36,420 nt of DNA from Candidatus Anaerobiospirillum stercoravium (GTDB lineage: Bacteria > Pseudomonadota > Gammaproteobacteria > Enterobacterales > Succinivibrionaceae). Position numbers and translations under genes: made by a program. The stretch lies in the NCBI GenBank assembly GCA_019113025.1, contig DXIF01000038.1:1-36420 (forward strand), in the 5' to 3' direction. The first letter of the stretch is position 1. Each line of letters opens with the position of its first letter. Below, one piece after another: positions 19,169 to 27,939 of the stretch. A model generated the notes under the pieces. That model had not been told where the DNA came from, ran no database searches, and was given only the letters and a program-made list of their open reading frames with translations.

Positions 19169-19292
19169 TGCCGTCCAAAGAGCACATTAAGACTGTGCGC
19201 CAGCGGCAGCGCAAGCGGCGGCGACGCAGCGACAGCGCAAGCAGCGGCGCGCTAGCGGCGGTTTATCGCGCCTCGGCCCCGGAAGCGCCGCC

Positions 19293-20441
19293 TTAGGCGC
19301 GCGGCGTCAGCAGCTTGCTGATGAAGTCGTGGGCTAGGCGGTAGATTTCCTCGCTGGGCACCGTGCGCAAGTCGGTGCTGCCGACAAAGCGGTGGCTCAT
19401 GCTGGCCCCGGCCGGATCATCACAGGCATAGACCGGAGCCCAGCGCCCATAATTTACCGGATCATCGTTATAGAAGCTCAGCTGCGGCACGGCGCTGGCG
19501 CAGGCTAAGTGCACCGCCGCGGTGTCGATGGTGATAAGGCCCTGCAAGTTGTCGATGTAAGTGCAGTAGTCGAGGACCGAGCAGTGCGCAGGCAGCAGCC
19601 GAATGCGACTGCCAATCAAGGCTTGCTCATCAGGGGAGAGGAGCGCGGTGGTGGCGTCGATATAAGCCTGTTGGCTGCGCGCCACCAAGAGCAGCACCCG
19701 GCTGTCGGGGTGCGCGGCCAAAATCATGTGAATTAGGGTCGCGACCACCTCTGAGCTCAGCTGACGGCGCTCCGAGGCGCCGCACGGATTGATGCCGATG
19801 TAGCGGTCATGCTCCGGCAGCTCCAACTCAGCGCGAATGTGCGCCGAGCGCTCCGGGGTGATAAAGGGCACATAGGCAATGGGGCTGGGGGTCACGCCGC
19901 CGCGCTCTAAAAATGCGGCAAAGGCCAAAGCGATCGGCTGGTCGTAGGTGCGACCATGAAACAAAAACAAGTTGATCTCATTTAAGCGCGGATCGCAGCC
20001 TGCGATGTAATCAGGCTTGAGGTGGTAATTGAAGATAAAGTCGCGCGGACGGTAATTAGGCTCAGTGGAGAGCACCACGTCGACCTTACCGCCTTCGGTG
20101 ACAATCTTGTGGCACAGCGCCGCAATCTCTGGCTGCTTCGGCTTACGCGCAACTGGATAGACCGCAGTGGCGCCCAGCACCTGAGTGTAAATCGGCACTA
20201 AGTTTTCCGGGCACACCACCGACAAGCGCGGCTTATGGGGCAAGTCGAGGAAGTTGCGGTAGAAATGGCTCATCACCGCGGTGTCGCCAAGCTTGCCGTC
20301 AACCTTGAGCACGACCATATGGGAGACCTTGCTCCAAGCAAAGTCCTCGGGCTTGCCCTGAGGCTGATAGTGAAACTTGGAGCGCGCCCAATTGAAGCGA
20401 ATCAAATCGCGGTAATAAAAGAATTTCTGCTTGAGCGCCAT
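19293..20441 (-). CDS. Glycosyltransferase family 9 (heptosyltransferase-like) protein
   Basis: VVLKVDGKLGDTAV..., YIGINPCGASERRQLS, LITIDTAAVHLACASAVPQLSFY as in the GT9 fold; likely start MALKQKFFYY. Confidence 0.8.
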   Translation of the reverse strand: MALKQKFFYYRDLIRFNWARSKFHYQPQGKPEDFAWSKVSHMVVLKVDGKLGDTAVMSHFYRNFLDLPHKPRLSVVCPENLVPIYTQVLGATAVYPVARKPKQPEIAALCHKIVTEGGKVDVVLSTEPNYRPRDFIFNYHLKPDYIAGCDPRLNEINLFLFHGRTYDQPIALAFAAFLERGGVTPSPIAYVPFITPERSAHIRAELELPEHDRYIGINPCGASERRQLSSEVVATLIHMILAAHPDSRVLLLVARSQQAYIDATTALLSPDEQALIGSRIRLLPAHCSVLDYCTYIDNLQGLITIDTAAVHLACASAVPQLSFYNDDPVNYGRWAPVYACDDPAGASMSHRFVGSTDLRTVPSEEIYRLAHDFISKLLTPRA

Positions 20442-20588
20442 GGCCCTGCTTCTCCCTAACCTACGACCGTGCGTTCCGGGCGCTGCCCCGCGGGCGTTCG
20501 CCGTCCCGCGCACATGCGCTGCCCCTCAGGCTCAGCGCCCCAGTTCGGAGCTCAGTGCAGATCCCATGGGGCCTGAGGCCGGGTGCAG

Positions 20589-21335
20589 CTACGGCATAAT
20601 CTCGATGGGGGTGCCCGGGTCGATGAGCGAGATAAACTCGTCGATCTCCGGATTTAAGATGGCGATACAGCCATTGGTCCAATCCGAGCGCTGCACCGTG
20701 TCCTCATAGACACTGTTAGATGGCGGCTGACCGTGCACCATGATCATGCCCCCCGGATCGACGCCCATGCGTGCGGCCTCGGCGCGATCTTGCTCATTGG
20801 GGTATGAGATGTGGAACGCGCGATAATAGTAAGAATCGTTCTTGACATAGTCAAGCGTGTACAGGCCCTCGGGGGTACGGCGATCACCTTGGTAGATCTT
20901 ATCGCCCTGCGGCCGATCTGACAGCGCAATCCAGTAGGTGCGCACCTGCGCGCCGTCCTTGAGCAGCACCATCTGATGGCGCGACTTGTAGACCTCGACC
21001 TTATCGACTAAGTTCTTACGCTCGGCGTAATTGGCAGGATATAGGGGCAAGCTCGAGATGCGCTCTAAGCGCTGATAATCGTACTCAGGGTCGGGCCGAA
21101 TCACTTGGCGCACCATAGCCCGATACAGCTCAGGCGGCGTGTTGGCCTCAAGCTCTGGTGAGATCTGCGCGTGATAACGCACCGCGGTACTGCTGGTGCT
21201 GCAGCCTGCCGCTAAGCACCCCATGACGAGGGCCAAAGTGGCGCCCCCGACGGCACGCCTCCAGCCGGTAACAACTTGAGCAAACAAGATCGCAAGCGCG
21301 ATCGCAAGCGAACTGGGCTGTCTCCCCATGAACAA
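20589..21335 (-). CDS. YkuD-domain L,D-transpeptidase family lipoprotein
   Basis: Lipobox-like LAAGC; YkuD signature MVHGQ...SDWTNGCIAILNPEIDEF. Confidence 0.85.
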   Translation of the reverse strand: MFMGRQPSSLAIALAILFAQVVTGWRRAVGGATLALVMGCLAAGCSTSSTAVRYHAQISPELEANTPPELYRAMVRQVIRPDPEYDYQRLERISSLPLYPANYAERKNLVDKVEVYKSRHQMVLLKDGAQVRTYWIALSDRPQGDKIYQGDRRTPEGLYTLDYVKNDSYYYRAFHISYPNEQDRAEAARMGVDPGGMIMVHGQPPSNSVYEDTVQRSDWTNGCIAILNPEIDEFISLIDPGTPIEIMP

Positions 21336-21774
21336 GCTCCCGGTTAAGACCTATTCTCAGGACAAAGTGCAATTAAGAGGCGCGCCCGGCCCCTGAGCCA
21401 CAACTGTAACGACCCAAGGGGCGTTGGAGCGCCTTTTCCCCGGGCGCAGCACTGAGCTGCGCTAAGATTGAAAGCGTGGACCCGCGCCCGGTACGGCGGC
21501 GGCCGCGCGCAGCGGTCGCGCGCGGCGGCGGTGACGTCAGGCGCGCTTTGATGTGGACAAGGCGCAAAAAGCGTGTAAAATGATTACTTTTTACGCCAAC
21601 CTATCCAAGCGAGCGCAAATTCATGTGTGGGCCGCGCCCAACCAGCGCCGCCTAACCAGCGCCCCTACATCCTAGCGGCGCGACCGCGCCTGCTTGGCGC
21701 CAGCACTATTTGTGCCGATGGGTACGGGATTTCCGCAGCACGATTTTAGCCTATTTTCCGAAGTTCGGTGAGTT

Positions 21775-24099
21775 ATGAGCGAGACGAAACTAAGTGATCT
21801 GAGCCTTGAGGGGGTTGAGCGCATGCCGCTCAAGACCTTTGCCCAGGATGCTTACTTAAACTACTCCATGAGCGTGATCCGCGACCGCGCCTTACCGTCA
21901 GTGTCCGACGGTATGAAGCCGGTGCAGCGGCGCATCATCTACGCCATGGCGAAGCTCGGCATCACGGCCAAAGCTAAACACGTTAAGTCGGCCCGTACCG
22001 TCGGTGAGGTCTTGGGAAAGTACCATCCCCACGGCGATAGCGCCTGCTACGAGGCCATGGTCTTGATGGCCCAGCCCTTTACCTATCGCTATCCGCTCAT
22101 TGACGGCCAAGGTAACTGGGGTGACGTCGAAGACCCTAAGTCCTTTGCGGCCATGCGTTACACCGAGGCGCGCTTATCGCCCGCCTCCGAGCTGTTGCTC
22201 GAGGACTTGAACCTAGGTTGCGTGCAATGGCAACCTAACTTCGACGGCACCGTCGAGGAGCCTAAGGCGCTGCCCGCGCGCGTGCCTAACATCCTGCTCA
22301 ACGGCACCATGGGTATTGCCGTGGGCATGGCCACCGATATTCCGCCCCACAACTTAAATGAGCTGGTCAAGGCTACCTGCCACCTTATCGACCACCCTAA
22401 CGCCACGGTCAAGGAGCTGATGAAATATGTCCAAGGCCCGGACTATCCGTGCGGCGCCGACATCATCACCCCCAAGGCTGAGCTCTTACGCATTTACGAG
22501 ACGGGCAAGGGCACGATTAGAAGCCGTGCGGTCTACCATGAGAGCAAGGAAGGCATCGTCATCACCGCGCTGCCCTACCAAGTGGGCGTGGGCCAAATCG
22601 AAAAAGAATTGGCCGACCTCATGGCCAAAAAGAAGCTGCCGTGGGTCTCCGATCTCATTAACGCCAGCGACCATGAGACTCCATGCAAGCTTATCATCGT
22701 GCCGCGCTCCAACCGCGTCGATGTTGCTGAGCTGATGAGCCACCTCTTTGCCACCACCGACTTAGAGGGCACTTATCGCGTCAACCTCAATATTCTGGGC
22801 CTGGACGGCAAACCCCAGGTCAAGGACTTGCGCACCATTTTGCACGAGTGGCTGACCTTCCGCACCGAGACTGTAACCAAGCGCTTTAACCACCGCTTGT
22901 CCGCGGTGCAAAAGCGCTTGCACTTGCTCGCCGGCCTCAAGGCGATTTTCCTCAACCTAGATGAGGTCATCGCCATTATTCGCACAAGCGATGACCCCAA
23001 GACTGAGCTCAAGCAGAAGTTCTTGCTCACAGATGAGCAAGTCGACTACATCTTGGAAACTAAGCTGCGCCAATTAGCCCGCTTGGAAGAAGAGAAGATC
23101 AACGCCGAAATCGACAAGCTCACGGCCGAGCAGCATGACTTAGAAGAGCTCTTAGCGCACCCTGAGAAGCTGATGGGCTTTATCAAGGCCGAGCTGCAAG
23201 CTGATGCCAAGAAGTATGGCGACAAGCGCCGCTGCGCCGTGGTCGAGCGCGATGAGGCCAAGGCCCTCGATTTAGTAGCAGCAGCCCCGGCCCAGGTCAT
23301 GACCGTAGTGCTCTCGCGCATGGGCTGGGTACGTGCCGCCACCGGTGCCAATATCGATCCGCTCAGCTTATCCTATAAGAGCGGTGATAGCTTCCTGGCG
23401 CAAGCGGTGGGCCGCTCCAACCAATATGCGGTGTTCCTGAGCAACTTAGGACGCAGCTTTAGCCTCTTGATCAAGGACTTGCCATCGGCACGCGGCCAAG
23501 GCGAGCCGATCTCAACCAAGATTGCGCTCCAGCCAAATGAGGTCATCTGCGCGGTGCTCACCGGCAATGTCGAAGACCTGTTCTTACTGGGCTCAGACAA
23601 GGGCTATGGCTTTATCTGCCGCCTGAGCGACCTCATCACGCGCAATAAGGCCGGTAAGGCCGTGGTGACCTTAGATGAGGGCGCAACCTTACTGCGTCCG
23701 GTCAAGGTCGCACACCAAGAGAGCTGCATCGTGGCGCTGGCTAGCAAGCAAGGCAAGCTCTTGTTCTATAAGGCCAGCGAATTGTCGCTTCTGCCGCGCG
23801 GCAAGGGCCTCAAGCTCATGAAGATTGCGAGCGCCAAATTAAAGAGTGGCGAGGACGGCATCTTAGATCTGTGCGTACTCAATGAAGGCGACAGCCTCAT
23901 GGTCCACGGCATCAAGGGCAAGATTAAGCTCTCAGCCGAGGCCATCGCCGAGCGCTTAGGCGAGCGCGAGCGCACCGGCGAATCAATGCCAAGCAAGATG
24001 AAGGGCATTGAGTTCTTAGAGCGCATCCCGGCCATCATCAGCGAAATCGCGGCCGCGCCGGATGCGGCCGCCCCTGACGGCGCCGCCTCCGCGCACTAA
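21775..24099 (+). CDS. parC: DNA topoisomerase IV subunit A
   Basis: [73 protein letters not shown]; ParC-type rather than GyrA-type. Confidence 0.96.
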   Translation: MSETKLSDLSLEGVERMPLKTFAQDAYLNYSMSVIRDRALPSVSDGMKPVQRRIIYAMAKLGITAKAKHVKSARTVGEVLGKYHPHGDSACYEAMVLMAQPFTYRYPLIDGQGNWGDVEDPKSFAAMRYTEARLSPASELLLEDLNLGCVQWQPNFDGTVEEPKALPARVPNILLNGTMGIAVGMATDIPPHNLNELVKATCHLIDHPNATVKELMKYVQGPDYPCGADIITPKAELLRIYETGKGTIRSRAVYHESKEGIVITALPYQVGVGQIEKELADLMAKKKLPWVSDLINASDHETPCKLIIVPRSNRVDVAELMSHLFATTDLEGTYRVNLNILGLDGKPQVKDLRTILHEWLTFRTETVTKRFNHRLSAVQKRLHLLAGLKAIFLNLDEVIAIIRTSDDPKTELKQKFLLTDEQVDYILETKLRQLARLEEEKINAEIDKLTAEQHDLEELLAHPEKLMGFIKAELQADAKKYGDKRRCAVVERDEAKALDLVAAAPAQVMTVVLSRMGWVRAATGANIDPLSLSYKSGDSFLAQAVGRSNQYAVFLSNLGRSFSLLIKDLPSARGQGEPISTKIALQPNEVICAVLTGNVEDLFLLGSDKGYGFICRLSDLITRNKAGKAVVTLDEGATLLRPVKVAHQESCIVALASKQGKLLFYKASELSLLPRGKGLKLMKIASAKLKSGEDGILDLCVLNEGDSLMVHGIKGKIKLSAEAIAERLGERERTGESMPSKMKGIEFLERIPAIISEIAAAPDAAAPDGAASAH

Positions 24100-24186
24100 A
24101 GTCCGCCCGCAGGGAGCGCCGCTGCGCTTGGCGCCATGGGCGCCGTGAGGCGCGCGACGGCCCACAGCCTAGCCTAGCCTATTTTC

Positions 24187-24205
24187 GGGGAGCCAACGGC
24201 TCCCC
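24187..24205. terminator. Hairpin between convergent parC and PTS gene
   Basis: GGGGAGCC-AAC-GGCTCCCC. Confidence 0.5.
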
Positions 24206-24211
24206 ATTTGG

Positions 24212-26281
24212 TTAGGCGCCGCTCAAGGTGAGCAGGCTTTGGCCTTGGTGCACTTGGTCCCCGGCTGCCACCTGCTCGTTGTGCGTTAAGTGCACGCGCT
24301 CAGGCAGAGTGCAGATGACCAAAACCGTGGGCTCAAAGCCCGCGGCCACGATTTGTGCTCGGTCAAATTGCATCAGGGGCTCGCCGCGCGTAACTTTGGC
24401 CCCTGGCTCCTTGAGCAACTTAAAGTACTTGCCCTCTAAGCGGACCGTATTGATGCCCACGTGCAGTAAAATCTCGCTCTCCAGCGGACCTTTGAGCCCC
24501 ACCGCATGGGCAAAGACGATGTCCGAGCTCAAGGTACCGTCGCACGGGGCAACGAGCACATCGCCCTCAGGATCGAGGGCATAGCCATCGCCTAACATCA
24601 GCGAGCTGAAAATCGGGTCGTTAACTTCAGTTAAGGGCACAAATTTTCCTGCCGCCACCGCACCGATGCTGACGCCCCAGTCAAGCCCAGCCTGCGCGCC
24701 GACCTGGGGCTTGCTTGGGCCGCGCCACATGAAGCTCACCGCTAAAGCTAAGCTAAAGCAGCTGACTACTACCGCAATAAAGCACCACAACGGAACGAGG
24801 CTGGCGCTGGTATTCGGCCGGTAGGCTAGCACGAAGGCAAAGGTACTCGAGAGCGAAATCGAGTACATATGCACGCCCGCCATGGCAATGAGCAAGCCCC
24901 CCACGCCCCCGATTAAGCACACGATCAAGAGCAGGCGGCTCTTGGGCAGCAAATAGCGGTATAAAGCCGGCTCGGTGATGCCAAAGACCACCGCTAACAC
25001 CGAAGCATTGCGGGCATAGGTAAGCTCCTCACTGCTGACTGCCTCTTGGTGCTTACGACAGCGTAGCGTCAGGTATTGGCCGAGCATAGCGCCCGCAGTT
25101 GCAGCGGTGGTGGCCATGACCATGGCGATGGTCATGTCGTAGCCTAAAATCGAGAGATTGGTCAGCATCACCGGGCTAAAGACCCAGTGCAGGCCAAGCA
25201 AGACCAATAACTCCCAGCAAAAGCCCATGACCAAGCCCAAGAGCCACGGGCTGTGCTCATAGAGACTAAGCAGGCTCCCCGAGATGACATAGCCTAATGC
25301 CGTAAAGAGCGGGGCAATGAACAGCACTACCAGCGGCAAACAAAAGCACAGGCAAATAAAGGGCAAGACTAAGGGCTGAACCGAACTTGAGATGACGCGT
25401 GCGACCAGTCGCTCTAATTTGGCATTGAGCACCGCCGCAGCCAAAATCGGCAGGACACTAACGGTATAGCGGGCAAAGTCAAAGCGCGCAGAAACCAAAT
25501 CTTGCAGCCATAAGAGCAAGGGCACGGTGATGGTGTCATAGCCGGGCATGATGGCGCAGAGCATGCGATAAAAGGTCGGCACCAAGCACAACCCCAGCAC
25601 AATGCTCACCATAGGACTTGATTTAAGCCATTTGGAGCAGTTGTAGCCGAGCAAGACCGGCAAAAAGTCCATCAAGAGCAAGAAGCAGGAGTTAAGGAAG
25701 CTGTACAGGCGATCACTGGGGTCGAGTAAGCCGGTAAATACTAACAGGCCCGTCAGGGCACTTAAGCTCGCGGTCGCGGTCAAAAAGCCAATTAACGGCA
25801 AGATTGCGGCCGCAATGAGGCTGGTTAACTTGGCACAACCTGTAGCAATTAAGGATCCGATAGAACCGCTCGGCAGGCGTACCGCCTCGGCGCTGCGCGG
25901 ATTAGGCTGCGCACTGACCGGCAAGCCCAAGTCCGCCTCATTTCCTTGCTGCGGCACCTCTAAGAACTCGCTTTTGGTGAGCACGGGCGAACTCACCTCT
26001 GAGCCCACTACCTGCTGGAGCGCCAAGCACAATAAGTCGACCGGGCCTTTGATGATGAGCTGCAGCTCATAGCCCTGAGTGATGACATTTAATACCGCCG
26101 CGTGCGCCTTTAAGGCGGCCAGATTAACTAAGGACTTTTGGCTAACATGCACGCGCAGGCGCGTGGTGCAGTGACTGAGGCGCTCGATATTGCGCGCGCC
26201 GCCCAGCTCTCTGAGCAAAGCGGCGCACAGGGCATCGGCGGCGGCTTGATCGGTGGTGAAATTAGTGTCCTTGGGTGGCAT
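24212..26281 (-). CDS. PTS beta-glucoside/sucrose-type EIIBCA transporter
   Basis: EIIB (ARNIERLSHCTTRLRV), multi-TM EIIC, EIIA (GDGYALDPEGDVLVAPCDGTL...EILLHVGINTVRLEGKYF). Likely start MPPKDTNFTTD at 26281. Confidence 0.9.
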   Translation of the reverse strand: MPPKDTNFTTDQAAADALCAALLRELGGARNIERLSHCTTRLRVHVSQKSLVNLAALKAHAAVLNVITQGYELQLIIKGPVDLLCLALQQVVGSEVSSPVLTKSEFLEVPQQGNEADLGLPVSAQPNPRSAEAVRLPSGSIGSLIATGCAKLTSLIAAAILPLIGFLTATASLSALTGLLVFTGLLDPSDRLYSFLNSCFLLLMDFLPVLLGYNCSKWLKSSPMVSIVLGLCLVPTFYRMLCAIMPGYDTITVPLLLWLQDLVSARFDFARYTVSVLPILAAAVLNAKLERLVARVISSSVQPLVLPFICLCFCLPLVVLFIAPLFTALGYVISGSLLSLYEHSPWLLGLVMGFCWELLVLLGLHWVFSPVMLTNLSILGYDMTIAMVMATTAATAGAMLGQYLTLRCRKHQEAVSSEELTYARNASVLAVVFGITEPALYRYLLPKSRLLLIVCLIGGVGGLLIAMAGVHMYSISLSSTFAFVLAYRPNTSASLVPLWCFIAVVVSCFSLALAVSFMWRGPSKPQVGAQAGLDWGVSIGAVAAGKFVPLTEVNDPIFSSLMLGDGYALDPEGDVLVAPCDGTLSSDIVFAHAVGLKGPLESEILLHVGINTVRLEGKYFKLLKEPGAKVTRGEPLMQFDRAQIVAAGFEPTVLVICTLPERVHLTHNEQVAAGDQVHQGQSLLTLSGA

Positions 26282-27107
26282 GACGCACGCGCTCAATGTG
26301 GACGGTGAGGAAGGTGATTTCATCGCGTCCTAGGTCGTGGCCAAACTTCTTTTTGACATAGAGCCCAATGCGCTGAACGCAGCTGTAGGCCACAGGATAG
26401 TGCTTTTTGACTTCATCGAAGAGAAAGTCAGCGCTTGGGGTGAGCTCTTCTTGACGCAACAGACGATGGGCAAAGAACTTTAAGTGGGTGACAAAGCGGG
26501 TGTAGTCGAGACTGTGCTCTTGCGGTTTTATCCCCAATTGGGTGTTGACGATGGTGATGATATCGGCGATCAGGCGCGTCACCTCCAAGGTCTTAGGCAT
26601 GTTCTCATCCAAAGCCGCGTTGACCAAGTGCAGCGCAATAAAACCTGCTTCATCCTCAGGCAGATTAAGCCCGGTCTGATCCCGAATCAGCACCAAGGCA
26701 TCCTCGCCCAAGGCATATTCTTCGGGGTAGAACTGGCGAATTTCTTGGAGCAAGGCATTGACCACATGCTCGCCGCGAATCAGGCGCTGGAGCGCATAGT
26801 AGATATGGTCCGCCAGAGCCAAGGTCAGGCTATTGTGAAAGGACAGGTGCAAGCGCTGTCCGGCTTGGGCGACCAACTGCGCGCACACTTGATAGAGCTC
26901 GGGGGGAATGGAGTCCACGCTCTCAGGGACAGCCGCAGTGGCGTGCTCAGCCTGCTCTAAAGCAAAGACCTTTTCGATCCGGGCAGCATCGACCTCAGCG
27001 CCGACCTTAACCTGAAAGCCCAAGCCCTTGCCCATCACCACTTTTTCTTGCTGGGCGTCGTCTTGGACGATCACCACATTGTTGTTAAGCACCTTAACAA
27101 TGCGCAT
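26262..27107 (-). CDS. BglG/LicT-family transcriptional antiterminator
   Basis: MRIVKVLNNNVVIVQDDAQQEKVVMGKGLGFQ CAT RNA-binding domain plus two PRDs; overlaps the downstream EIIBCA start by 20 nt. Confidence 0.93.
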   Translation of the reverse strand: MRIVKVLNNNVVIVQDDAQQEKVVMGKGLGFQVKVGAEVDAARIEKVFALEQAEHATAAVPESVDSIPPELYQVCAQLVAQAGQRLHLSFHNSLTLALADHIYYALQRLIRGEHVVNALLQEIRQFYPEEYALGEDALVLIRDQTGLNLPEDEAGFIALHLVNAALDENMPKTLEVTRLIADIITIVNTQLGIKPQEHSLDYTRFVTHLKFFAHRLLRQEELTPSADFLFDEVKKHYPVAYSCVQRIGLYVKKKFGHDLGRDEITFLTVHIERVRHATQGH

Positions 27108-27312
27108 CTTGCCTGCCTGTCCCCATCCCGAAAGCTCTATCACGGGGACTTACGCCCCGCGCGCCCGCATAGGCGAACCGTTAGCATGGCATTGTAGCAA
27201 AAGTTATCGCACCCAAAAGTGTCGGCGTCACGCGGGCGCACTCCCGGCCGTATGCAGACCGCAGCGCCGCCAGCGCCGTCGGCGCCGCCAGCCCCGCTTC
27301 GCGCGCCGCGCC

Positions 27313-27383
27313 GGGCACCAATCACTGGTGGCTTCGCACCGAGCGCGGGGCGCCCGCACTGGGCACCAATCACTGGTGGCTTC
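27313..27383. repeat. Two direct repeats (48-bp spacing), each containing an inverted repeat
   Basis: gggcaccaatcactggtggcttc at 27313 and 27361; inner CACCA-ATCAC-TGGTG. Confidence 0.85.
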
Positions 27384-27939
27384 TCACCATGCCCATGTGC
27401 TCAAGCTTACGCAAGCCATAGCTTTGGTAGTAGCCGCGGGCTTGGACGTCGCCGAACATGAGCCACTCGTGGTTTTCTTGCAGCGCAGCCATGACATCAT
27501 CCGGGCGGCAGCTTAATGGGTACACCAAGGCGCCTAAGAGCATGTTGCCGCTCTTGTCTGCCCCAACGGCCCACGCGCAGCGTGGGGCAGCGGGCGTGCT
27601 TGCGACTCCTTGCTCAAGGGACCGCGGCGGCGCAAGAACGGCCTATTTTCGCCGTCAAACTGCGCGCCGTTATGATTCGTGGGTATAATGAGCCGTTCAG
27701 GCTGGGGCCAATGAGCATGGCACAATGAGCATGGCAGTAAGGCAGTAAGCTTGGTGCCGGGGGCTGGGTAAGCCCACCGCGGATCAATCCGCAATGCCCG
27801 CGCGCAGTGCCAGTGCACAGTGCCACCCCATCGTGTCACTGCGCAGTGCCACCGCGTGCTCGCGCTGCCGTTGCGCCTGCGCAGGCGCGCCCGGTTCTAG
27901 CTTGAGATTTTTCTTGTTGCAAGAAAAGAGAAAAGTTGC

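Noticed and set aside
21775-24099. Quinolone-resistance mutation in ParC
   Set aside because: QRDR reads [12 protein letters not shown], wild-type-like at the S80/E84 equivalents.
26484-26960. 158-aa + ORF antisense to the antiterminator
   Set aside because: Antisense shadow ORF of a clear CDS.
27313-27383. CRISPR-like repeat
   Set aside because: Only two units, no spacer array and no cas genes.
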